DNA from: Acidianus brierleyi
Lineage (GTDB): Archaea; Thermoproteota; Thermoprotei_A; Sulfolobales; Sulfolobaceae
Length of the DNA stretch: 64,000 nt
Direction of reading: 5' to 3'
NCBI RefSeq assembly: GCF_003201835.2
Contig: NZ_CP029289.2
Location: 372,001-436,000, forward strand
Shown: positions 32,360 through 43,076 of the stretch, piece after piece
Position numbering within the stretch: the first letter of the stretch is position 1
Layout of the letters: every line of letters starts with the position of its first letter
Position numbers and translations under genes: made by a program
Notes under the pieces: model-generated
What the model saw: the letters and a program-made list of their open reading frames with translations, nothing else
Database searches by the model: none
Told to the model about the DNA's origin: nothing

Positions 32360-33266
32360 TTAAATTTTCTTTTCCTTTAATATATCGTCTACGGAAGTTA
32401 TCAATTTTCCGTCCTTTTCTATTTTTGCTTTTGCAGGATAATTATCTTTATAGCTAGGAGCTTGTTGAAGTATTCTTTCTTCATAAATTGGAACTAACTC
32501 ATTTTGATAGAATATACCTATAGGTATCCTAGTTCCCCACTCTAACGATTTCTGCAATGCTTTACTCATTTTTTCTCCTTCTTCTTCAGGAGATTTTACT
32601 ATAGGATCCCAATCTTTTTCTGAACTCAAATTATATATTCTCTTATCATAGAATTCCTTAGTATAAACGTCATTATATGTTGGGCATGGTTGTAAAACGT
32701 CAATTACTGCTAAACCCTTATGTTTTATTGCTGCTTTTATGAGCTCTTTTAATCCATTAACGTCGTAGGCGTATCCTCTAGCTACGAATGTATATCCTGA
32801 CGCTAGAGCTAAAGCTATAGGATTTGCATTATCGCTTATGTTAGGTACTGGAAGAGATTTAGGCTTATCTCCTCTTCTTAATGTAGGCGATGCTTGACCT
32901 TTTGTTAATGCATAAACTCCATTATCATGAATTATAACTGTTATATCTGGGTTTCTCCTTCCAGCATTTACAAAATGAGCTGCTCCTATACCTAATCCGT
33001 CTCCATCTCCAACATTGACTATTACTTCAAGTTCAGGGTTAGCTAATTTAATGCCTTGCGCATAAGCTAAAGATCTACCGTGTAATGTATGAACTCCAGA
33101 TACTGGAATTCGCATAAAATGAGGAATTTTTCCTGAGCAGCCTATACCAGATACCATAATAATCTTTTTAGGATCTTCCCCCAACTCTTGGATTGCTCTT
33201 TGCTCAGCGTTAAGAAGACCAAAGTTTCCACAGCCTGGGCACCAATCTGCCCATTCTAATTTCCAG

Positions 33267-33280
<14 letters not shown>
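32360..33280 (-). CDS. 2-oxoacid:ferredoxin oxidoreductase, beta subunit
   Basis: A 306-residue thiamine-diphosphate subunit. [4Fe-4S] ligands Cys14 and Cys17 (DWCPGCGNFG), Cys48 (SGIGCSGK) and the cysteine of DVLQPCPTYND; thiamine-diphosphate/Mg motif GDGDGLGIGAAHFVNAGRRN. With the alpha subunit it oxidises pyruvate and 2-oxoglutarate to acyl-CoA, reducing ferredoxin. Length matches the Sulfolobus enzyme (about 305). Its start overlaps the alpha stop by 14 bp, so the pair is co-translated. The likely electron acceptor, ferredoxin Zfx, is encoded 0.8 kb beyond the alpha gene. Confidence 0.93.
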
Positions 33281-35159
<1,879 letters not shown>

Positions 35160-35304
35160 TTCACTTTATCTATCAACTCCTTACTATTTAAAGGATAATC
35201 ATTATTAAGTGTTTAAAAAAGGTTTAACAATGTTAATATGTTTTTTCTAACTCCTTATTCTAATTAAAATTATGTATTTATATACCCCTAAAATCGAATA
35301 GGGA

Positions 35305-35314
35305 ATTTTAAAAT
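35305..35314 (+). promoter_or_regulatory. TATA box of the 35337 regulator
   Basis: ATTTTAAAAT is centred about 27 bp before ATG 35337. Confidence 0.5.
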
Positions 35315-35336
35315 ATTCTATATTGACATTACCGTC

Positions 35337-35633
35337 ATGAACGAACTTCACTCTCTATGGGGAATAGTATTGTTAGATAAGAAAGTTAGGGTCTCCTTAG
35401 AGAAAATTATAGGTCTGCTTATAGAATTACATGAAAAGGAAGAAATGACGCTAGAGGAATCCAGGAAGATTATAGGGGATAAGGCATCTCATCCAATTAT
35501 TATAAGAACGTTGGAAAAGCTTAATGTTTTAGAAAGATATAGATGTGAAAATAGATATTGTATAAAACTTACAGATATAGGAGAGAAAATCGTAACTGCG
35601 TATAATGAGTTAGACAAATCCATTATAGAGTGA
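35337..35633 (+). CDS. Small winged-helix regulator
   Basis: A 98-residue protein with a winged-helix fold: IIGLLIELHEKEEMTLEESRKII, SHPIIIRTLEKLNVLERYRC as recognition helix and wing, then IKLTDIGEKIVTAYNEL. Two cysteines close together in the wing (RCENRYC) could form a redox or metal switch (inference). It is divergent from the 2-oxoacid oxidoreductase operon and may control it or the nearby ferredoxin. Confidence 0.7.
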   Translation: MNELHSLWGIVLLDKKVRVSLEKIIGLLIELHEKEEMTLEESRKIIGDKASHPIIIRTLEKLNVLERYRCENRYCIKLTDIGEKIVTAYNELDKSIIE

Positions 35634-35659
35634 CTATTTTCTCTTACACTAATAAGGAA

Positions 35660-35668
35660 TTTATATAA
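35660..35668 (+). promoter_or_regulatory. TATA box of the 44-residue RHH gene
   Basis: TTTATATAA is centred 25 bp before ATG 35689, a good leaderless promoter for this very short gene. Confidence 0.6.
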
Positions 35669-35688
35669 TACCACTTTTATTAACAATT

Positions 35689-35823
35689 ATGCAATTGAAT
35701 ATATTTATTCCAGATCCGTTATTTGAGGAAATAAAAGCAATATCAAGGAAGAGAAATACTGATATAGGGGATTTAATAATAGAGGCTTTAGAATATTATG
35801 TTGAGATTTCTAAATATGATTAA
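35689..35823 (+). CDS. 44-residue ribbon-helix-helix (CopG-like) protein
   Basis: A very short gene: MQLNIFIPDPLFEEIKAIS, then KRNTDIGDLIIEALEYYVEI and KYD before the TAA at 35821-35823. One beta strand (LNIFIP) followed by two helices with a hydrophobic pattern is the ribbon-helix-helix DNA-binding fold, here near its minimal length. Such proteins bind DNA as dimers with the strand in the major groove. Leaderless promoter present. The nearest possible target is the ferredoxin gene 120 bp downstream (inference). Confidence 0.65.
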   Translation: MQLNIFIPDPLFEEIKAISRKRNTDIGDLIIEALEYYVEISKYD

Positions 35824-35946
35824 TAAATATTATAAATTAAGAAAATTAATAAGCTTAAGTTAACTCTTTTTACCTTAATTTTCTTCCCGAATATTTTTGG
35901 GGTAATATTCTTTTCATATATTTTCAATATATAGCAAGGTGATTAG

Positions 35947-36261
<315 letters not shown>

Positions 36262-36278
36262 ACGAATAGAAGTTTATG

Positions 36279-37418
36279 TTATCCCTTAATTTTTTCTAAT
36301 GATAAACCTTTAGTTTTTAGTCCGAATATTCCTAGAATGCTTCCAGATATTATAGCTGTTAAACCTACAATTGTAAAAGCTAATATTACATCTTGTTGAT
36401 AATACAAAGATAAAATTATTGGGCCTATAACTCCACCCAAGTGTCCTATTCCATCTGCTATTCCGAAACCTAAAGTTCTTATTTTTGTAGTTATATTTTC
36501 TGCAGTGTATGTATACATTACTGGGAATTTGAATCCTTGTAGGAACATTATTGTAAATCCTATTCCTAAGAATGAAATTCCAGATAAGAATGGCCAACTA
36601 ATAATTAGCACACCACTTAAGAAATTTGTTAGAAATGACGTTAGTTTCCTTTCTATCTTATCGTTTACTATAGAAGCAATTAATACTCCTAATGGATCAC
36701 CATATAATATATATGTAAAATAAACTGCAGTGTTGTTAAAGCCTTTATTTCCAATTAGTGAAAAAATAGGATCTGAAAAAAGTGCATATCCTGCAAAATA
36801 ACTAAAAAACCATGCTATTAGAAAGAGCAAGATGGTATTATCCCACTTGAATTTTTCGTTAGATTTCTTTATCCAAAGTTTTGACTCTGGTAAATAAAAT
36901 CTAAAAAATAAAGACGGAATGGCTATTGTTACTCCTGCTAAAAATAATAATTTCCAATATTCTTGACCAGCTAATACTGCAATTGGACCAACTACAAGAC
37001 TCATTAGAAAACCAAAAGACTCAACAATACCTATAGTTTTTCCTCTGTTTTCCACCATTTCTGAAATATAAGAAGGTACTGTAGCAACTTCACCTTCTAT
37101 TCCCATTCCTATTATAAATTCTGATATAATTATCATAATAAATGATAATGATAAAAGTCCTATTACTGATCCTAAAGAAATTAATCCCATTGATAATATT
37201 AGTCCTTTCTTTCTTCCCCACTTAGATGCTATGTATCCATTAAAGCTACCTCCTATAAAATAGCCTAACATTTCTGCGCTTAAAGGCAAACTAGAAAGAT
37301 CTGTGTTTACATTGAATATTTTTGATGCATAATCAACTATATATGGAACATTGAAAATATCCCAAAAAGACAAGGATGTACCTAACGCTAATAAGACTAA
37401 ATATCTTCTTTCTAGCAT
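36279..37418 (-). CDS. MFS transporter
   Basis: A 379-residue, 12-helix carrier. Helix 1 LSFWDIFNVPYIVDY, loop KWGRKKGLILSMG and helix 4 GMGIEGEVATVPSYISEMVENRGK place it in the sugar/metabolite symporter group. The family is widespread in Sulfolobales and substrates are mostly unassigned. Stand-alone gene convergent with zfx. The 281 bp beyond its start (37419-37699) show no gene; a direct repeat TTACTTAAAATT occurs there twice. Confidence 0.85.
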   Translation of the reverse strand: MLERRYLVLLALGTSLSFWDIFNVPYIVDYASKIFNVNTDLSSLPLSAEMLGYFIGGSFNGYIASKWGRKKGLILSMGLISLGSVIGLLSLSFIMIIISEFIIGMGIEGEVATVPSYISEMVENRGKTIGIVESFGFLMSLVVGPIAVLAGQEYWKLLFLAGVTIAIPSLFFRFYLPESKLWIKKSNEKFKWDNTILLFLIAWFFSYFAGYALFSDPIFSLIGNKGFNNTAVYFTYILYGDPLGVLIASIVNDKIERKLTSFLTNFLSGVLIISWPFLSGISFLGIGFTIMFLQGFKFPVMYTYTAENITTKIRTLGFGIADGIGHLGGVIGPIILSLYYQQDVILAFTIVGLTAIISGSILGIFGLKTKGLSLEKIKG

Positions 37419-37699
37419 ATTTGTTTATACTTTTTAAACATCTTTAAATTTATCGTATATTTTCTTTTAATTAAACGCTTAGCATAATCTCTATAAAAGA
37501 CTATTAATCTTAATTATGGGATTTTAAGACGAAAATTTTGTTAGAGTTACCAGTGAATAATTTATTGTTATATTTGATAATTTAATTTTACTTAAAATTT
37601 TCATTATAGTATTTATAAATATAAGTTCTTATCTTACTTAAAATTGCTATTATTAATAAAAAGATAAGAATAAAAATGCCTTTAATGCTAATTATAATT

Positions 37700-38110
37700 A
37701 TGTTAAGAATAGTTAAATCTATAAAGACTAAGCATGATAGGAATTCATTGATTATTATTCTCTCTGATCCTTCTTTTATTTTACCTAGGATATTTCCTCC
37801 TATAAAAAGCGTCGAAAATAATAATAGTTCATTTATAGCTAAGGGTAAATTCTTATTTACAGATTTTTGTCTTAGAGGAAATGTATATTCTTCAATTGAT
37901 AATATACGGTATATTTTTACATTGAAATCTGGGAATAAAACAGGTAACGGTAAGTTAGAATTTCAATTTACAGAAAATATTAACATAAGCTTTGAATATG
38001 ATGGATGGAGAGATCTAATGGCTAGAAATTTTATGTCTAAATGGGTAAATGATTTTCTAGATAAATTAGACGAAGATATAAGAATGGAAAGAATAAGGAG
38101 AAAGATATAA
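37700..38110 (+). CDS. SRPBCC/DUF3211-like protein
   Basis: About 136 residues from ATG 37700 (MLRIVKSIKTKHDRNSL); in-frame ATGs at 37676 and 37685 would add only short hydrophobic leaders, and a TAAAAAT at 37670-37676 fits leaderless transcription from 37700. The pattern ILSDPSFILPRIFPPIKSVE near the start, beta strands in the middle and a long C-terminal helix (RNFMSKWVNDFLDKLDEDI) fit a helix-grip (SRPBCC) ligand-binding fold such as DUF3211. Ligand unknown. Tentative. Confidence 0.6.
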   Translation: MLRIVKSIKTKHDRNSLIIILSDPSFILPRIFPPIKSVENNNSSFIAKGKFLFTDFCLRGNVYSSIDNIRYIFTLKSGNKTGNGKLEFQFTENINISFEYDGWRDLMARNFMSKWVNDFLDKLDEDIRMERIRRKI

Positions 38111-38187
38111 TTTTTTGTTAATTTAATAGTTAGTTTTTAACATGCCAAATAGTAAGGTATTTAACTTAGAGTAAGGAGAATGAATTA

Positions 38188-39495
38188 ATGAATGAAGAGA
38201 ATTATATAATTTTTCTTACCATCTCTTTGCTTATCGGATTCATATATTTTATGATAAATTCATATTTTGCTGTATCATCGCCTAAATTATTACCTAAAAA
38301 AAGTTATGATCTAAAAAAAGTTACCGCTATAATACCAGTATATAATGAAGATCCGGATCTTTTTGAAAAGGTTATGCAAAGCGTATCAGGAATAAAAACT
38401 ATAGTAGTAGGAGACGGTTGCTTAGAACCATATTATTCCATAACTAAGAAATATGAAGGAGAGTTTATTTACATCAAAAATAGATCGGGTAAAAGGAATG
38501 CATTAGCTCAAGGATTAAAGAAAGTAAAAACTGAATTTGTATTGTTTTTAGATAGTGATACTATACTATCTGAAGGATCATTAACTCATATGTTAAGTCT
38601 CATGGACGAGAAAACTGGAGGAATTAGTCCAAGAGTTCTTATGATTAATAATAACAAGTACTCTTACTATTATTCAGAATTTTTTGAAAGAATGTCTGAA
38701 GTACTTCAAAGAGCCTTAAGTAGAAGAGGTAAAGTAGCAGTATTATATGGCCATTGTGCATTATATAGAGTTGATTTAATTAAAAAAATAGTTCTATCTA
38801 AAAATTTTACCAACCCTCAAGTGCTAGGTAAAAGGCTAACTATAGGTGATGATAGACAATTAACAAATTTTATTTTAAATAGTGGTTATAGAGCAATAAT
38901 CGATTATGAGTCTACAGCTTTTACTATGCCTCCTGAAGATATCAAAGGTTTCGTAAATCAAGTTATAAGATGGACAAAATCTAACTATTTCTATTTTATA
39001 AGTGACGTTATTCATGGTACTATTTTCAAAAAAGGCACTTTATATATATTTAATTCATTTTACACTAATGTACTTCCGCTATTATTCATAGTATTTTTAT
39101 TGCTTGATTTCTCGCATGATCCTAAAAGTTACATGTATGAATTATTTGAGTATCCTAAAATTCTGCTATACGTGATTTTCAGAATTATGGATTTTCTGGC
39201 ATCAATGCCTATACTTATAAACATATTATATATTCATACTTCTCATTCATTCCATGGTACTCCTATACATTTATTCTATAATGGGCATAAGTTGCACGTA
39301 AAATTTCTCACGACCACTATTCATATTCTCAGTTCTTTATCATCATTACCTTTTGCTTTTGCTATGTTTAAATTAGTAGAAAGAGACAGATTGAAAATAA
39401 TTATATTAGGTTCAGTAGCACTAGTCGTTCAATTTTTTGCTGCATTTTATGCTTTATTAACCTTATGGAAGCAGGATAGCTGGAGGACTAGATAG
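38188..39495 (+). CDS. Hyaluronan/cellulose-synthase-like family 2 glycosyltransferase
   Basis: A 435-residue membrane enzyme. One N-terminal helix, then the GT-A domain: TAIIPVYNEDP (nucleotide-sugar site), FLDSDT (DxD metal site), GDDRQLT (acceptor/base region), QVIRW, the Q-x-x-R-W motif of processive synthases, then three or more C-terminal helices. Motif set and topology match hyaluronan-synthase-type enzymes that polymerise a sugar and push the chain across the membrane. AAGGAG at 38173-38178 serves as ribosome site. No modifying or export partner is adjacent. Confidence 0.82.
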   Translation: MNEENYIIFLTISLLIGFIYFMINSYFAVSSPKLLPKKSYDLKKVTAIIPVYNEDPDLFEKVMQSVSGIKTIVVGDGCLEPYYSITKKYEGEFIYIKNRSGKRNALAQGLKKVKTEFVLFLDSDTILSEGSLTHMLSLMDEKTGGISPRVLMINNNKYSYYYSEFFERMSEVLQRALSRRGKVAVLYGHCALYRVDLIKKIVLSKNFTNPQVLGKRLTIGDDRQLTNFILNSGYRAIIDYESTAFTMPPEDIKGFVNQVIRWTKSNYFYFISDVIHGTIFKKGTLYIFNSFYTNVLPLLFIVFLLLDFSHDPKSYMYELFEYPKILLYVIFRIMDFLASMPILINILYIHTSHSFHGTPIHLFYNGHKLHVKFLTTTIHILSSLSSLPFAFAMFKLVERDRLKIIILGSVALVVQFFAAFYALLTLWKQDSWRTR

Positions 39496-40338
39496 TTATA
39501 TTTTACAATAATTTGTTTCAGTCCCTCTATAATTTGTTTTTTCATAGTACAAATATCCTGCATTTTTATCTGGTTCTTTTAAATGAATCTTAGCTGTAGT
39601 TATATAAAGTATATTCAAGTTATCTCCTCCAAAAGTTACAGAAGTTACATTTGGTGTAGGTAGTTCAACTTCATCTAGTATGTCACCATTATTTGGATCG
39701 CATCTTAAAACTTTCTTTCCTCCAAAAAGAGCTACCCATAGTTTTCCTTCAGAGTCTATAGTCATTCCATCAGGATTTCCATTATATTTAGAAAGATCTA
39801 TGGCTACTACCATATTTGATAGATAACCTTCATTTATGTTAAAATCAAACGAAAATACCTTTTTTGTGGGAGAATCTATAAAATAAAATTTTTTATTATC
39901 AGAACTCCACGCTAATCCGTTAGATATTGTAGTTCCATCAAGTACCTTTTTATAGTTTTTGTTTAGATCCAAAACAAATAATCCTCCAGTAGGATATTTT
40001 TCCTCTAAATTCATTGTGCCTATCCAATATCTTCCTAAAGCATCACATTTACCGTCATTGAATCTGTTTCTAGAATCCCAATCCTTAACTTCAAAAATTT
40101 TATGAATATCGTTTTTCTCGAAGTTTATAGAATAAAGTCCGTGTCCTGATGTGGCTATTATATTTCCATTTACATGAGGCTGTATTGAACTAACATAGTT
40201 CTCTAAAACAATTTTTTTATATTCTTTTCCCTTTAATCTATGTATTTCTCCCTTTAGAATGTCTACCCAATATAATGAGTCCTTCACCCATATTGGTCCT
40301 TCATAAAGCTCTCCACTATAAGGAGATATTTTATCCAT
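39496..40338 (-). CDS. SMP-30/gluconolactonase family hydrolase
   Basis: A 280-residue six-bladed beta-propeller. Start YSGELYEGPIWVKDSLYWVDIL holds the metal-binding Glu, NRFNDGKCDALGRYWIGTM and SNGLAWSSDNKKFYFIDS hold Asn ligands and NPDGMTIDSEGKLWVALFGG the catalytic Asp region. Family members open aldonolactones; in Sulfolobales this would be the lactonase between glucose dehydrogenase and gluconate dehydratase, feeding KDG aldolase (inference from pathway). The gene is monocistronic. Confidence 0.85.
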   Translation of the reverse strand: MDKISPYSGELYEGPIWVKDSLYWVDILKGEIHRLKGKEYKKIVLENYVSSIQPHVNGNIIATSGHGLYSINFEKNDIHKIFEVKDWDSRNRFNDGKCDALGRYWIGTMNLEEKYPTGGLFVLDLNKNYKKVLDGTTISNGLAWSSDNKKFYFIDSPTKKVFSFDFNINEGYLSNMVVAIDLSKYNGNPDGMTIDSEGKLWVALFGGKKVLRCDPNNGDILDEVELPTPNVTSVTFGGDNLNILYITTAKIHLKEPDKNAGYLYYEKTNYRGTETNYCKI

Positions 40339-40564
40339 AGATTTACTATGCTAATATATTAAAAATATTTTATCTTAGAGTGCTAAGAGAGCGAAATTTC
40401 CCTTACACTAGGAGTATACTAGAAGTTTCATAAAATCCTTGTTAACGAAGCGAGTACGAAATAGCGAAAAATAATATAAAAAACCTTCCCAAAGTATTGT
40501 CGTCAACTAAGTGTTACTTTATCTCAAGGATTATCTTCTTATTTCTAATGCAGTTCTCTTTGTC

Positions 40565-41291
40565 GTGAACTGCCACGCCCTAACGGGCGTGGCTTCCTGC
40601 TTCAAAGCCGAGGCTTGCCAAAGGTAGAGGTCTCAGCTCCACAGGCACTAAGGGTCGTTCCGACCCCGAGCACTAATGTGAACCCACAGTATCCCAATAT
40701 GGGACTGTTGAATGGAGTAGAGGCGTACCACATAGACCCTCGCTTTAACCAAGGCGTCTCGGTGACGCTTACTCCGTCAGTGACTGCCATTAATAGAATA
40801 TTTGAAAAATACGTATTTAAATGTAACTACAAAGGGGGCTCCTACGGCGATTTTCACGAACAACACTCCTAAACAAGAAGACAAGCCTTACAAGAGTAAA
40901 ACTTTTATAAAGAGAACAAGAAAATAACACAAGCCGAAAGTGAACATGGGGATAAAACCCCGTTGGATAGGCTGGCTATACGTCCCCGCGATCTAACATG
41001 TGGGACAACATCCCGAGTAGGAGCGTGCAAAAATTTAAGGGGACGTTCTCATAGTTAGTTCGCACTATCTCCTAACAAAATTAACAATACAACGCGTATT
41101 ATAGAAAAATTCAAGAATTAGAAAAAGAGTATTACACATACAAAGTGAAGATCCTAAAGTTAACCTCTATCGAGTGGTTTCCTCGGCTCTTCAAGCTATC
41201 GCCTAGCCATGTTAGAGGCGAAGCATGTGGAGCCTATCCATCTCCACCCTTACAGATGGAGTCTTCCGCCCCCTTTGAACCCCTTGTTCAG
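40565..41291 (-). mobile_element. IS605/IS1341-type derivative, copy 1 (no tnpB)
   Basis: A 727-bp element in minus orientation. Its left half (40788-41291) is nearly identical to the non-coding left part of the full element at 44416-44919, and its right end (40565-40669) to the last 105 bp or so of that element, including the terminal hairpin. tnpB is replaced by 118 bp (40670-40787) of unrelated sequence. Left flank (element sense) is TTTAT (41292-41296 on the plus strand as ATAAA) and the right end reads AGTTCAC. It is GC-rich against the host. It could only move or act with proteins supplied in trans. The 226 bp before it (40339-40564) hold no gene that I can see. Confidence 0.85.
40788..41291. 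repeat. Inverted repeat arm A (about 500 bp)
   Basis: Reverse complement of 44416-44919 with only a handful of differences over about 500 bp. The two arms enclose the regulator/ABC exporter cassette at 41292-44415. Confidence 0.85.
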
Positions 41292-41392
41292 ATAAATTTT
41301 AACTAAGTTTTCCATAATCAGTTTAATAATACTATAGTATACAGTTTTCTAAAATACTGACATGGATCTTAGTTTTCTTTAAAATATAAATA

Positions 41393-41402
41393 TATAGCTA
41401 TA
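41393..41402 (+). promoter_or_regulatory. Putative operator TATAGCTATA before the 41417 gene
   Basis: TATAGCTATA followed by AATAGTTTAC overlaps the TATA/start region of the 41417-42317 operon (TATA stretch TTAAAATATAAATATATA, 41379-41396). The same core TATAGCTATA, followed by GTTTAC, recurs at 43936-43951 before the ABC exporter operon. Likely binding site of the cassette's own regulator (inference). Confidence 0.45.
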
Positions 41403-41416
41403 AATAGTTTACATAA

Positions 41417-41989
41417 ATGAGCCTCCAAGTAACTGTTAAAGAAACAGAGAAGAGATTAAGTAAGATTTACTCTTTAAAAATAAGGAAATATTTATCAATA
41501 ATATATTTATCAATTGGTCTATATTTTCCTATAGTTTACACTCTCACCGTATTTCATTTTAATTCTTTCATCCTAAATATAGTGGAAACTAGTATTTTCC
41601 TATTTATAGTAGGGTTTTGTATTTATCTAGACGTGAAGCTAAGCAAAGCTTTCACCATCCTACGAAAGCTACGTAATGTAACTCATACAAAAAATAAGGA
41701 TAAATATTCCTTCTCCTTTTCTTCAATAGCATTTTTAGTAATTACCATCATAACAGCGTTATTTATAAGATCTTACTTACAGTACGTGATTCCCTTCGCT
41801 TTCCTAGAATATTATCTCTTTAACTTGTTTTTTTACCAAAGAGTTCACGCAAATGTAGAAGACTGGATAGTAATTGTCTCTACAATAAGTCTAATTTTTA
41901 TTCCTCTAGATCAGCTATTCTTATCAATATTATTCAGTGTGAGTTGGATTACCGCAGGAATAATATCACTGGCGAGACTTTATGAGTGA
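41417..41989 (+). CDS. Four-helix membrane protein, partner of the regulator
   Basis: A 190-residue protein with a cytoplasmic N-terminus (VTVKETEKRLSKIYSLKIRK) and about four to six membrane helices in two blocks separated by a basic loop (KLRNVTHTKNKDK). No known family. Its stop overlaps the ATG of the winged-helix regulator by 8 bp, so the two are co-translated; membrane protein plus regulator pairs often sense something at the membrane (inference). Confidence 0.7.
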   Translation: MSLQVTVKETEKRLSKIYSLKIRKYLSIIYLSIGLYFPIVYTLTVFHFNSFILNIVETSIFLFIVGFCIYLDVKLSKAFTILRKLRNVTHTKNKDKYSFSFSSIAFLVITIITALFIRSYLQYVIPFAFLEYYLFNLFFYQRVHANVEDWIVIVSTISLIFIPLDQLFLSILFSVSWITAGIISLARLYE

Positions 41990-42317
41990 CGAGAAATCAA
42001 AAGAAATAGGTGAAATTCTCAAGTTCGTAGCTTCAAGTCCCATCTTTTCATCACCTATAAGGCTAACCATTCTTTTGGCGCTTGCTGGATTTAAAGAAAT
42101 TAACTTCACAGATTTACAGAAAGCTCTAGAGGTAAATAAATCAACGTTATCAATAAACTTGAAGGTTCTGGAGTCAGAGGGAGTAATACAAATAAAGTAT
42201 AAAATAGACAGGAATAGACCTAAGCAGATTATAATAATAACCGAAAAAGGCAAAGAGATAACTGAAAAATATCTATCAATGCTAGAGAAATATAAAAATT
42301 TCTTGACTAATTTATAA
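41982..42317 (+). CDS. ArsR/MarR-type winged-helix regulator
   Basis: A 111-residue protein: SPIRLTILLALAGFKEINFTDLQKAL, EVNKSTLSINLKVLESEGVIQIKY (recognition helix) and RPKQIIIITEKGKEITEKYLSMLEKY (wing and dimer helix). No metal-binding cysteines. It is convergent with, and overlaps by 6 bp, the ABC permease gene; it probably controls both operons of the cassette through the TATAGCTATA motif. Confidence 0.82.
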   Translation: MSDEKSKEIGEILKFVASSPIFSSPIRLTILLALAGFKEINFTDLQKALEVNKSTLSINLKVLESEGVIQIKYKIDRNRPKQIIIITEKGKEITEKYLSMLEKYKNFLTNL

Positions 42318-43076
42318 ATGGACTGAAGATTCGTCCTTAATTATTAAATTACGTCTATATAGTCTTTGTGATCTCTTGTTTATAATAGTTAGTAAAAATG
42401 ATATCATAACTGCTCCCAGACTCCATAATAATGAGTACGCGTTACCCTCTAGAGAATAATAAATTGATTGAGATACATAAGTGCTGGGTTCAAGAAAGAC
42501 CAAATACCTATATGGTAGAGGAATAAAAGATAAAGGATAATAAACAGGAGCGAAGAAAGTTAATGCAAAACCCAAAACGTTAGAGTACTGACTCACCTCG
42601 TATGGATTTTTAATTACTGAGGCCAGTGTCATTCCAAATATAGAAGATAATGCTATAGAAGAAGATAAGGCAATTATAATTAAAGGAATAGATTTTAACT
42701 GTATATTGTATATAAGTACTCCTATAGTCAAAATAGTTAATATAGGCATGATATCTAAAATTATCTGTGACAATGCTATACTAATACTGTATAATTCCTT
42801 CCTTACTCCTGCATCTAGTATTAATGAAAACCTGCCAGATTCAATTTCATTAGCAAGATTATTCGCTACGGCAGTAAAAGTACTTATGAATAGATAAGCT
42901 GTAAGAGTGCCAGATATAATATAGAGTCTGTAAGAGTTAGACACGAAAGACGCAAATACTAACATAAATCCTAATGGAAATAGTAGGGAAAAGAACACGT
43001 AACCTAATGCATAACTCTTAGCTCCCTTTATCTGCATTACTACTATATAAAGTATTTCCCTTAACATCTCACTCAC
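42312..43076 (-). CDS. ABC-2 type exporter permease
   Basis: A 254-residue six-helix membrane protein of the ABC-2 (DrrB/NatB) type: IVVMQIKGAKSYALGYVFFSLLFPLGFMLVFASF in the first helices and FGMTLASVIKNPYEVSQYSNVLGFALTFFAPVYYPLSFIP, the family signature loop, near the end. Its start overlaps the ATPase stop by 8 bp. Exports an unknown lipid, drug or peptide. Confidence 0.85.
   Translation of the reverse strand: MSEMLREILYIVVMQIKGAKSYALGYVFFSLLFPLGFMLVFASFVSNSYRLYIISGTLTAYLFISTFTAVANNLANEIESGRFSLILDAGVRKELYSISIALSQIILDIMPILTILTIGVLIYNIQLKSIPLIIIALSSSIALSSIFGMTLASVIKNPYEVSQYSNVLGFALTFFAPVYYPLSFIPLPYRYLVFLEPSTYVSQSIYYSLEGNAYSLLWSLGAVMISFLLTIINKRSQRLYRRNLIIKDESSVHL

Noticed and set aside
40602..40790. 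62-residue minus-strand frame in IS copy 1 as a cargo gene
   Set aside because: It starts at the old tnpB ATG, runs through the 118-bp foreign segment and ends out of frame in the tnpB tail; most likely a by-product of the replacement.
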